From assembly GCA_030827365.1 (NCBI GenBank), contig JAUREO010000008.1, positions 1 to 54,613 of the forward strand: a stretch of DNA of 54,613 nucleotides, written 5' to 3'. The first letter of the stretch is position 1. The number at the start of each line of letters is the position of its first letter. Origin of the DNA: Candidatus Poseidonia sp. (GTDB lineage: Archaea > Thermoplasmatota > Poseidoniia > Poseidoniales > Poseidoniaceae). Below are positions 8,226 to 15,713 of this stretch, one piece after another. A program made the translations under genes and the position numbers. The notes below the pieces were generated by a model that worked only from the letters and a program-made list of their open reading frames with translations, searched no databases and was not told the DNA's origin.

Positions 8226-9863
8226 ATGACTACTCGTTTTTTGGGCCATCGGGCTTTACTAAGTGTGTACGATAAAGACGGCATTGTTGATTTCGCTCAG
8301 CAACTCACCATTCTTGGCTTCGAAATTGTTTCGACTGGAGGCACCTATCGCACACTTGCGGAGGCCGGCATTCCAGTGAGTAAAGTCTCCGAGGCAACCA
8401 ACCATCCAGAAATTTTCGACGGCCGAGTAAAGACGCTCCATCCTGCAATTCATGGACCTCTTTTAGCACGACTTCATTTGGAGAAAGACCAAACAGAACT
8501 CCAAAAGTTAGGCTATCCCCCAATTTCTGTCGTCGCATGCAATCTCTATCCATTTGCACAAGCGTCTCGCCAGACCCCTCCACTTGACGATGATGATTTA
8601 CTTGAGATGATTGACATAGGAGGTCCGACCATGGTTCGTGCTTCTGCAAAAAACCACAGACATGTGTTGATTGTGACAAATCCAAGCCGCTACGCTACTT
8701 TAGTCGATGCACTATCAACTGCAGAATCGATTGGAGCGATATCGACAACCCTGCGCCAAGAACTTGCTCTTGAAGCCTACCAACATACTGCTGAGTACGA
8801 GCACACCATCGCTGAAGAATTGCATCGCCGTTGGAATGGCGACCCAACAAGTGTTTCGGATGTAGAACAACAATCGGAGCGCTACCCCCAACTTCTCTCA
8901 AGCACACATCGTTTAGAGCACCATTTGAGGTATGGCGAAAATGCACATCAATCCGCTGCTTTGTACGCATCAAATACACCAACAACATACGATACCCTTG
9001 TTTCAGCGGTAGTTGAAGGTGGAAAAGCAATGTCGTACAACAACTACGCTGACGCGGATGCAACCCTGAGGTTGTGCCGCTCATTATCCACCGATGACTG
9101 GCCTGAAACCCCTCATGCTTGTGTCATTGTTAAACACAACAATCCTTGTGGAGCAGCCCTCGGTGCAACACAAAAAGAAGCATTTGAACTCGCGCTTGCA
9201 AGTGACCCAGAATCTGCATTTGGCTCAATAATTTGTTTTAATGAAATTGTTGAAACTGCCACTGCAGAAGCCATCGGCACACTCTTCGTTGAGGTCATGA
9301 TGGCTCCTGCTTACGAACAAGAAGCAAAGGAAATACTCATGCAAAAAGGAAATCGAAGAATCCTTACCCTTCGCTCTCCAAACAATCGACTTGAACCATT
9401 GCACCGAACTCTTGTGAGAAAACCCATTGAAGGGGGCATGCTTGTTCAAACAGAAGAGCCTCCAATTCTCAAATGGGAGAACTCGAAAACGGTGACCAAG
9501 ACACCTGTCACGGAAGCACAAATGGCGAGCATGAAATTTGCTGTTCGAGTGTGTGAGCAGGTCAAATCAAATGCCATTGTTATGGTTGATGGGCTTGCAA
9601 CCGTCGGCATAGGACCAGGTCAAACAAGCCGCGTCGAGGCGGTGCGTATTGCAGCGAGAAGAGCGGGCGAGCGAGCTCAAGGTGCTGTGCTTGCCTCCGA
9701 TGCATTCTTTCCATTCAAGGATGGAATTGAACAAGCCGCCGAGGTTGGTATCGCTGCAATTGTTCAACCTGGAGGGTCAATTAGGGACGAAGAGGTGATT
9801 GCATGTGCTGATGAACACAACATCTCAATGCTTTTTACCGGGCACAGACTTTTTCGTCATTGA
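8226..9863 (+). CDS. purH: Bifunctional AICAR transformylase / IMP cyclohydrolase
   Basis: Catalyses the last two steps of IMP synthesis in the cytoplasm: formylation of AICAR with 10-formyl-THF and ring closure. The N-terminal MGS-like cyclohydrolase domain has ALLSVYDKDG and STGGT followed by the DGRVKTLHP motif. The C-terminal transformylase domain carries VKHNNPCGAA, containing the catalytic Lys-His pair. The 545-residue length is close to bacterial PurH (about 520-530), so both activities should be present. Many archaea use PurP and PurO instead, so a full PurH suggests old acquisition from bacteria (inference). PurN lies 0.6 kb downstream on the same strand, separated by an opposing DUF454 gene. 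Confidence 0.95.
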   Translation: MTTRFLGHRALLSVYDKDGIVDFAQQLTILGFEIVSTGGTYRTLAEAGIPVSKVSEATNHPEIFDGRVKTLHPAIHGPLLARLHLEKDQTELQKLGYPPISVVACNLYPFAQASRQTPPLDDDDLLEMIDIGGPTMVRASAKNHRHVLIVTNPSRYATLVDALSTAESIGAISTTLRQELALEAYQHTAEYEHTIAEELHRRWNGDPTSVSDVEQQSERYPQLLSSTHRLEHHLRYGENAHQSAALYASNTPTTYDTLVSAVVEGGKAMSYNNYADADATLRLCRSLSTDDWPETPHACVIVKHNNPCGAALGATQKEAFELALASDPESAFGSIICFNEIVETATAEAIGTLFVEVMMAPAYEQEAKEILMQKGNRRILTLRSPNNRLEPLHRTLVRKPIEGGMLVQTEEPPILKWENSKTVTKTPVTEAQMASMKFAVRVCEQVKSNAIVMVDGLATVGIGPGQTSRVEAVRIAARRAGERAQGAVLASDAFFPFKDGIEQAAEVGIAAIVQPGGSIRDEEVIACADEHNISMLFTGHRLFRH

Positions 9864-9917
9864 ACTTCTTTCTAGTAGCCCGAAAAGGCCCCGAGAGTCA
9901 ATTGTTTGTCAAACGCT

Positions 9918-10415
9918 TCAAGCGGTGGTTGGTACATGCCAACCGACCCACCATACACCAATCAGGGCAACAATGGCAATGGTTGTTTGACCAAATCCAG
10001 GGTCTCCCGCCCTTGTTAATCCGATGATGGATGCAATAGAAACTACAGAAATCAGCCCACAAATCACAATTTTTGAATGAAGGGGAAGCGTTTTACCCGA
10101 CTTGTAATAATTGAGCAAATAGACACCAAACAACCTATTCGTAAGCAACCAACGAAAGAGCGATTGGGAAGAACGACCGAAGCAGAATCCAGCTGCAACA
10201 AGCCACGAAGTGGTCGGCCAACCGGGAAGAATGATGCCAATGGCGGCGAAAACAACGAAAATCAAACCACATGAAATCCAAACAATGCGAACTATTGGAT
10301 TGCTGCTCGGTTTGTGCTCTGAAAGGACTACATCAACAATTTCTTCATCGTTCAAGGCTCCGTAGTCGGTGACAGTGTGTTCGACGCCGTCATCACCCAC
10401 GTCCATGCTGTTCAC
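9918..10415 (-). CDS. DUF454 (YbaN-like) inner membrane protein
   Basis: The protein has a hydrophilic acidic N-terminus of about 40 residues and then the DUF454 pattern: a first membrane segment ending in ILPGWPTTSWLVAAG, then CFGRSSQSLFRWLLTNRLFG, and two further helices. YbaN proteins are small membrane proteins of unknown role. The start is ambiguous: GTG at 10415 lies 2 bases after a strong GGAGGAGGTG site (10418-10427), while an ATG at 10406 is 11 bases after it and a TTG at 10439 precedes it. The GTG gives 165 residues. It points toward purH, ending 54 bases from it, and diverges from purN with about 80 bases between. Confidence 0.75.
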   Translation of the reverse strand: MNSMDVGDDGVEHTVTDYGALNDEEIVDVVLSEHKPSSNPIVRIVWISCGLIFVVFAAIGIILPGWPTTSWLVAAGFCFGRSSQSLFRWLLTNRLFGVYLLNYYKSGKTLPLHSKIVICGLISVVSIASIIGLTRAGDPGFGQTTIAIVALIGVWWVGWHVPTTA

Positions 10416-10417
10416 AA

Positions 10418-10427
10418 CACCTCCTCC
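10418..10427 (-). promoter_or_regulatory. Strong ribosome binding site, DUF454 gene
   Basis: On the minus strand this reads GGAGGAGGTG, complementary to the archaeal 16S rRNA tail. Its spacing favours the GTG at 10415 over the ATG at 10406. Confidence 0.5.
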
Positions 10428-10496
10428 AAGCAACCTCAAAAAAACCCTCCGTCATCATGTCGAAGGTCTCTTTTACGAATTTATTCTCGCAAGGTC

Positions 10497-11141
10497 ATGG
10501 CCAAAGAGCAAGTTGGAGGACGGGTTGCCACATTTGCGAGTCCACTTCGATGTGCAGTTTTTATCTCAGGTTCAGGAACAGGTCTCGAAGCATTGCTTCG
10601 ATATCAACAACACGAATGCAATCATATCACATCCGTCGTGATCTCCAATAAGTCGGAAATTCAAGGTTTGAAATATGCAGAACAATTTGGAATCCCTTGC
10701 GTTGTTGTTCCTCATCAAGATGAACAAGGCCATCGCCTCAGTAGAGAGGTTCACGAACAACACATCATCGATCAATTGCAAAAGTATGATGTTGAACTTA
10801 TCGTATTGAGTGGCTATATGCTTCTCCTCTCCCCTCATTTGATAAATCATTACGGTCCACATATCGTCAACATTCATCCATCCCTATTACCTAAATTTCC
10901 AGGGGCACACGCCCATCGAGATGTTATTGAGGCAAAAGAAACCATGTCTGGATGTACCGTGCATCTCGTCGATGAAGGCATGGATTCTGGCCAAATCTTA
11001 GGACAAATGCGAGTCCCAGTTTTTTCTAATGACACGGAATCATCGTTGTCTCAACGAGTAAAAATTGAAGAGCACCGTCTCTATCCTTCCATTATTTCAA
11101 AGATTGCGAATGGAGAAATTCATGTTGAATGGCATGAATAA
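10497..11141 (+). CDS. purN: Phosphoribosylglycinamide formyltransferase
   Basis: Third step of de novo purine synthesis: transfers a formyl group from 10-formyl-THF to GAR. The N-terminal phosphate loop SGSGTGLEALL and the catalytic set are visible: Asn and His in VNIHPSLLPKFPGAHAH and Asp in HLVDEGMDSGQIL. Length 214 residues is normal. The ATG at 10497 fits because a short polar lead precedes the first beta strand (CAVFISGSG); the frame is open further upstream, but that part overlaps the opposing gene's promoter region and looks non-coding. Its last 50 bases overlap the 3' end of the convergent MobA-like gene. It works in the same pathway as the nearby PurH. Confidence 0.92.
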   Translation: MAKEQVGGRVATFASPLRCAVFISGSGTGLEALLRYQQHECNHITSVVISNKSEIQGLKYAEQFGIPCVVVPHQDEQGHRLSREVHEQHIIDQLQKYDVELIVLSGYMLLLSPHLINHYGPHIVNIHPSLLPKFPGAHAHRDVIEAKETMSGCTVHLVDEGMDSGQILGQMRVPVFSNDTESSLSQRVKIEEHRLYPSIISKIANGEIHVEWHE

Positions 11142-11649
11142 TTTCTTGAAATTTCTTGATGTCCTCCTGATTGTTGAAATTGTAGAAATCAATGTTTTCA
11201 TCTTCGACAAGAATCGGAGGCAAGGACGATACAAATTGAGTCAAGGAACTCACCTCTGTTGTTGGCTTCCAATTTTTGGGAACAACACAAAACGTCGGCT
11301 GAATTTCTTCATGTTGAACAATCACACCTCCCATCGAGTCATGTTTGAGCATGGTTTGAAGACCTTCGATTGATAAGGTAAATGCGTCACACGGAACGCA
11401 CACAAGGTCATCTTGAATCTCATTTCGAATCCATTGAAGAACACGATGCAGCCCCATGTTTTCTTGAGGGTCAACCACAACCACCCCTTCGAACAACGAT
11501 TTTCGATCCTCATGCCCACATAGAATGATAACATCGTGAATTCCACATGAAAAAAAAACGGATTTTAAGCGAGTAATATTGTCAAACATCATCGATTTAT
11601 CTCTCCCCATTCGTGTCGATTTACCACCAGCAAAAATGATGCCGTGCAC
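11092..11649 (-). CDS. MobA-like nucleotidyltransferase
   Basis: The N-terminus carries the MobA/IspD-type nucleotide-binding signature FAGGKSTRMGRDK, and a central VCVPCDAF matches the metal-binding Asp region. MobA attaches GMP to molybdopterin; related enzymes such as MocA or CofC use other acceptors, so the acceptor is uncertain. The 185-residue length is normal. It is the last gene of a tight minus-strand run starting with the TerB-like gene at 13005, and begins 9 bases after the preceding small frame. The convergent overlap with purN (50 bases) is long. No molybdenum-cofactor genes are visible in the window. Confidence 0.75.
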   Translation of the reverse strand: MHGIIFAGGKSTRMGRDKSMMFDNITRLKSVFFSCGIHDVIILCGHEDRKSLFEGVVVVDPQENMGLHRVLQWIRNEIQDDLVCVPCDAFTLSIEGLQTMLKHDSMGGVIVQHEEIQPTFCVVPKNWKPTTEVSSLTQFVSSLPPILVEDENIDFYNFNNQEDIKKFQEIIHAIQHEFLHSQSLK

Positions 11650-11658
11650 AACAAGTCC

Positions 11659-11868
11659 TCAGTGCAATTGGTCCATGACATTGAGGGCGTGTTCCAATTC
11701 GTTGAGTAAACCACGAACCCTTTGCAACAATGCCATTCGCTCTCTTGAAGAACGGGCCTCGGGTAGCCACTCCAACAACCTTCGTACATCGAGTGCATCG
11801 CGTTCGATGGTCCATTTGAGAACATTCTCTAAAACAGGGTCTTCTGTAGGTAGGAATCGCTCGCTCAT
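11659..11868 (-). CDS. Small helical protein, unknown
   Basis: From the ATG at 11868 the frame codes for 69 residues with an alpha-helical, charged composition (ERDALDVRRLLEWLPEARSS, then ERMALLQRVRGLL). The reading frame remains open upstream to 12129, and residues read from 11949 (MAENFSNGFEIRYFIQ) also look protein-like, overlapping the end of the AlkD-like gene in another frame. So the true start may be 11949 (97 residues) or the two genes may be parts of one protein separated by a frameshift. It lies 25 bases after one gene and 9 before the next, which supports operon membership. Function unknown. Confidence 0.4.
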   Translation of the reverse strand: MSERFLPTEDPVLENVLKWTIERDALDVRRLLEWLPEARSSRERMALLQRVRGLLNELEHALNVMDQLH

Positions 11869-11893
11869 ACCCACCCATTTGGCATGTATTCCA

Positions 11894-12520
11894 TCAATCC
11901 TTTGGATGAAGTAGCGTATCTCGAATCCGTTCGAAAAGTTCTCCGCCATTTGGGGCATTTTTGACCAACTGGCGACAATCAAGGGGGATTGGTTGTTGTT
12001 GGGAGAGAATGAGTACTGCATATTGATGCCAGAGATGACTTTGCTCTGCCATAGCATAAAACCAATCACTTTGGGGGAAAGCATGGCCTCCACGTTTAAT
12101 TTCTGATGAGACCTCCAAAACAATTTCAATCGGCTCTACATGCTGAAGTAAGTGAATAAATGCCATCCACACATTCTCTTGTAAAGCCTCTCCTGGTAGA
12201 TTCGCTAAAAAATACCCTGCGAGCAAACAATCTTCTCTTCCCTTCCGTTTCCACAGGTGAGGGATAAATTTTGCAATTCTCTTTTCATGACCCTTACATT
12301 CCGTAAGGGTCCAAGATGCTATGGTTCGCAAATCATTTACTGGCACACCAAAATGGAAAGCATAATGCTTCTGCTCATCAAACACATCCATTTTTGGTTG
12401 ATTACCAAAACTTGGAATCGATTTTTCATAGCATTGCTTGAAGAATTTTAGCCATTGACGCCGAGAAGAAACCTTGCTCATCGATGATGAAGCAAGCCAG
12501 TCGTCAAGGTGAGGGTTCAA
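11894..12520 (-). CDS. Possible AlkD-like HEAT-repeat protein
   Basis: The 208-residue helical protein contains FGVPVNDLRTIASW, which resembles the region (VP.LR.IA) where DNA alkylation repair glycosylases of the AlkC/AlkD superfamily begin their HEAT-like repeats, followed by paired helices rich in Trp and Leu. The resemblance is weak, and glycosylase activity is not established. The start is a TTG (12520) that overlaps the stop of the preceding TerB-like gene as TTGA; an ATG at 12481 (MSKVSSRRQW) is the alternative. The end overlaps the region where the following small gene may begin. Being in one operon with a TerB-like and a MobA-like gene does not suggest an obvious shared pathway. Confidence 0.55.
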   Translation of the reverse strand: MNPHLDDWLASSSMSKVSSRRQWLKFFKQCYEKSIPSFGNQPKMDVFDEQKHYAFHFGVPVNDLRTIASWTLTECKGHEKRIAKFIPHLWKRKGREDCLLAGYFLANLPGEALQENVWMAFIHLLQHVEPIEIVLEVSSEIKRGGHAFPQSDWFYAMAEQSHLWHQYAVLILSQQQPIPLDCRQLVKNAPNGGELFERIRDTLLHPKD

Positions 12521-13005
12521 ACTCGTTCACCGTTATTGGAACGTTTACGAAATGTGTTGAAGAGATTTGTAACAAGTTTTGTTGAATCTTTAATGGTGGA
12601 TAAAAATGTTTCAATGAGGTCATCATCGTCGTATTTTTCTTTGACAAGTTCCCTTAACTCCTTTTCAACTTCGGCATGTTCTGTTTCTGTAATCTGTAAG
12701 ATTTCTCGTAAATGGGCAAGCACGCGGAATTCATCTTTCGATAACGAAGCATTGACAATCGCGATTTCAAAAATTCGAACATAGATCCTTCGTGCCTCTT
12801 GATGGTCAATGATGTTGCCCTTTTCAGAATCACGATTGTTTTGAATATCTTCGTAAATTTGAGGGGCGTCAGCCGAAGACAAATTCAAAGCACTTGCGAG
12901 TTTAATGATGAGACGCTTTTCTTCTCTCGTCAAAATTCCATCGGAAAGCATGACTTCGACAGTGGAACGGAATATTTCCAAATTCCCGATACCATTCTCC
13001 GCCAT
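12517..13005 (-). CDS. TerB-like (tellurite-resistance superfamily) protein
   Basis: The 162-residue, mostly helical, acidic protein begins with the TerB-type pattern of a helix, an acidic loop and a second helix (VEVMLSDGILTREEKRLI), repeated in the second half (EIAIVNASLSKDEFRVLAHL). TerB-fold domains bind metal through acidic residues and occur in stress and defence contexts; the substrate is unknown. The ATG at 13005 opens a minus-strand operon of four genes. Two further TerB-like genes lie together at 42200-43068, making three in the window. A promoter would lie in the 183-base gap shared with the divergent dnaG. Confidence 0.7.
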   Translation of the reverse strand: MAENGIGNLEIFRSTVEVMLSDGILTREEKRLIIKLASALNLSSADAPQIYEDIQNNRDSEKGNIIDHQEARRIYVRIFEIAIVNASLSKDEFRVLAHLREILQITETEHAEVEKELRELVKEKYDDDDLIETFLSTIKDSTKLVTNLFNTFRKRSNNGERV

Positions 13006-13077
13006 GAGTATATCTCATTACCCTCCTGTTCTTGAATGAACCGTCAAAAAAAATCGTAAAAGGTCCGCGTTTTTATC

Positions 13078-13162
13078 AAAGGATTCAAAAAGTCCTTTGC
13101 AGACGCACCACCATCACACTCATCCTGTTGGCCTCGGTCAACAGCCTATGCACTTTTGTGCA
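13078..13162. other. Three short hairpins in the dnaG leader region
   Basis: Between the divergent TerB-like gene and dnaG are three inverted repeats: AAAGGA/TCCTTT (13078-13083 and 13093-13098), CTGTTG/CAACAG (13125-13130 and 13139-13144) and TGCAC-TTTT-GTGCA (13149-13162). A TATA-like TTTTTATC at 13070-13077 would place a dnaG transcript start near 13100, so the last two hairpins would be in its leader. Function is not known. Confidence 0.35.
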
Positions 13163-13188
13163 GTGATTAAGACCAAGAGGTTGAAAAC

Positions 13189-14418
13189 ATGAATAAAAAT
13201 TTCAGAAAACAAGGAAATCAAGGAAAAGCAATGAAATACATGATTCGAGCTGACATCAAAGTCAATGGAAATGTTCAGCGAAAGGATATCATCGGAGCAA
13301 TTATGGGTCAAACCGAAGGATTGCTCGGAGATGAACTCGAATTGAGAAAATTACAACGAACAGCACGAGTTGGACACGTTGATGTGGAAATAGAAGTCAA
13401 AAATGGTAAAGTTCACGGCAATATTTTCATTCCAAGCAGCATGGACAATGTTGAAACCGCAATTATCGCGTCATCTCTTGAAACAATCGACAGAATCGGG
13501 CCATGCGATGCTGTCATCACAGTTGTCGAAATTAGTGATGTTCGTGCAACAAAGAGAAACTCGGTTGTCGAGCGAGCAAAAGAACTACTTCTTCATCTCG
13601 TGAATTCAGGAGAAGCAGCGTCAAAAACTGTCGTTGAAGAAGTGCGTGCAGTACTTACAACAGGTACAGCAACATCCTATCATGGACTCACCAGCGGACC
13701 TAATGTGGAAAATTCTGACTCCCTTATTATTGTTGAAGGTCGAAATGATGTCAAAAACCTTCTCAATCACGGCATTAAAAACGCAATCAGTGCTGACGGC
13801 GCGGGCGACATCAAGCAAGAATTAATCGACCTTGCCAATGGAAAGGAAACAGTCATTTTGGCCATTGATGGAGACAGAGGTGGTCAAATGCTCTTCCTAC
13901 AGTTGTTTGACATTCTTAAAATCGATTTTGTAGCCCAAGCGCCCCCTGGCCAAGAATGGGAACTTCTACCGCAGAAGACCATCACCATGTGTTTGCAAAA
14001 GAAAATTGAAGCAGACCGATTCAAGTCAGACCTTGACAAACAAATTGCAATCGACGATGAAAAGTACTCAAAGGACGATTCTTGGGCAGATGATTTTGAT
14101 GATGAGTTTGCTTCCTCTGAAGCCCCACCAGAAATTCAAGAACTATTTGACAAACTTGATGAAATTGGAAAGAATAAGGCCGTATTTTTGTACAAAGATG
14201 GCTCATACTCCGATGAAGAAATTTCAGCATCAAAACTCTCTGAATCCATTGAAGAAGCCGAAGACGTTGAAGCGATTATTATCAACACCCCAATAACTGG
14301 GTCAGTGCTTGAGAAATTGAAAGATAGCTCAATCCAAACACTTGTTGGTACGAAAGAAGGAAAGGATTTCACCAACGATGGTGATGTCAAAATTTGGCTT
14401 TCAGAAGTTCATCGTTAA
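13189..14418 (+). CDS. dnaG: Archaeal DnaG-like primase / exosome-associated protein
   Basis: The N-terminal part matches archaeal DnaG (IGAIMGQTEGLLGDELELR), and the central Toprim domain has the catalytic Glu183 in IIVEGRNDV and Asp227/Asp229 in IDGDRGGQ. In archaea this protein is a subunit of the RNA exosome and has primase activity in vitro. The C-terminal third is acidic and low-complexity, then a conserved-looking end; length 409 is usual. The ATG at 13189 gives a basic 14-residue lead; the ATG at 13231 (MKYMIRADIK) corresponds to the usual start of the family and is equally possible. The proline-tailed membrane protein follows 26 bases later. Confidence 0.93.
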   Translation: MNKNFRKQGNQGKAMKYMIRADIKVNGNVQRKDIIGAIMGQTEGLLGDELELRKLQRTARVGHVDVEIEVKNGKVHGNIFIPSSMDNVETAIIASSLETIDRIGPCDAVITVVEISDVRATKRNSVVERAKELLLHLVNSGEAASKTVVEEVRAVLTTGTATSYHGLTSGPNVENSDSLIIVEGRNDVKNLLNHGIKNAISADGAGDIKQELIDLANGKETVILAIDGDRGGQMLFLQLFDILKIDFVAQAPPGQEWELLPQKTITMCLQKKIEADRFKSDLDKQIAIDDEKYSKDDSWADDFDDEFASSEAPPEIQELFDKLDEIGKNKAVFLYKDGSYSDEEISASKLSESIEEAEDVEAIIINTPITGSVLEKLKDSSIQTLVGTKEGKDFTNDGDVKIWLSEVHR

Positions 14419-14444
14419 GTGTCAAACCTTTTTTGTTCTGCAAG

Positions 14445-15713
14445 ATGCACAGACATTTCATGGACGACGATCCATGGGTAGATATTGGTCAGCCGACATC
14501 GGAAGACGATGGACTAGAAATATTGGAACAAGACGAAGGACCGTCTTCTGAACAAAAAGAAATAGAAATCCAACAAAACTCATCCTTTTCAGAGGAAACT
14601 CACGAGCAATGGAACCACCCTTTTGACCAAAATGATTTTGTCCAAGAATCAGCTCAAATCCTTCCGCTCAAACTCAATACTTCGAAAACGATCGCTACAT
14701 ATTTTCTTGCCGATTCAAAACATTTCCATCATATTCGCGTTTTCAAAGATGTCGATATCCAAACCAACATGCAAGTCCATTGGACATTATCAAGAGATGA
14801 AATTGTAGGATTCCGCCATTTTAATTCAGAACAATTACGTGCTTTTTCTCAAATGTGGTCTTTGCTTCTCGTAGCACTGATCATCACTTCGTTTTTGACC
14901 CTCTTTTCTGCGATTGAGGGGGCACTTCCCCTCATTTTGTGTCTTGTTGCTTTTGGAATACCATGGCTCATGATCCTATTTCAAATTCAATACATTGTGT
15001 TCTACGGGCCACGACGAAAGTATAGATTTATTCAGTGGATATGGAATCATGATGCATATTTGTCACGCGTGGGAATGAAATATTTCGGGTCGATGATGCA
15101 GACGTATTTGAACGAGGGAAATTTTAGTTCAGAAAAATATGATGTTGAAGCATCTCATCGGCCAAAAGTGGTTGTGAAACCACCTCGAACAAAACCTGTG
15201 AAGACCTTTGAAGCGAAACCCTCACCATTGGCCCCAGTTGTACCAACAAACGAAGGGGCTATTGAGCCCATAGCGGCAACCCATCCCCCAATCGAACCAC
15301 AACCAACGCCCGCAGGAGAACAATTACCGCCATCAGTACCATTGGATGGCCCACCTATTCAACATCAATCGAATGAACCCCAACCGGGTCCACCTGTTCC
15401 GAATGAATCAGTTGCCCCATATGCGCCTCCACAACAATTGAACATGGTAACTCCTCCAATGCCTGCGAGTGCAGTATCGCCACCAGGCCCGCCAATACCT
15501 CCGCCGTTATCACCAATGCCTGGGCCACCAGCCCAGATGGTACCTATTGGACCGCCCGCACCTCCAAGCCCCCCTGCTCCTCCTGTGGCGCTAGGCCCGC
15601 CAACTCCGCCGAACATTCCAACACTTCCTCCCCCCCTTCCACCACCTCCAATGGTGATGGAGCCTGCAATCTCAACCGAAGAGCAACAAGCGTTACTTGA
15701 AGAATTAAGCTGA
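14445..15713 (+). CDS. Two-helix membrane protein with long proline-rich C-terminal tail
   Basis: The 422-residue protein has three parts: an acidic, Gln/Glu-rich N-terminus (about 100 residues), two adjacent membrane segments near residues 140-185 (MWSLLLVALIITSFLTLF and the next), and a tail from about residue 245 that becomes almost pure Pro/Ala/Gly/Val with PPxPP-type repeats before a short acidic end (EEQQALLEELS). I do not recognise a family. Proline tails of this kind often serve as binding platforms or wall-spanning spacers. Start: ATG 14445 (MHRHFMDDDP), with ATG 14460 as alternative. It follows dnaG closely, and its end overlaps the convergent 903-residue gene by 9 bases. Confidence 0.6.
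   Translation: MHRHFMDDDPWVDIGQPTSEDDGLEILEQDEGPSSEQKEIEIQQNSSFSEETHEQWNHPFDQNDFVQESAQILPLKLNTSKTIATYFLADSKHFHHIRVFKDVDIQTNMQVHWTLSRDEIVGFRHFNSEQLRAFSQMWSLLLVALIITSFLTLFSAIEGALPLILCLVAFGIPWLMILFQIQYIVFYGPRRKYRFIQWIWNHDAYLSRVGMKYFGSMMQTYLNEGNFSSEKYDVEASHRPKVVVKPPRTKPVKTFEAKPSPLAPVVPTNEGAIEPIAATHPPIEPQPTPAGEQLPPSVPLDGPPIQHQSNEPQPGPPVPNESVAPYAPPQQLNMVTPPMPASAVSPPGPPIPPPLSPMPGPPAQMVPIGPPAPPSPPAPPVALGPPTPPNIPTLPPPLPPPPMVMEPAISTEEQQALLEELS

Noticed and set aside
13006..13188. CRISPR repeats or tRNA in the dnaG leader region
   Set aside because: The hairpins are different from one another and not regularly spaced, and no tRNA signature is present.
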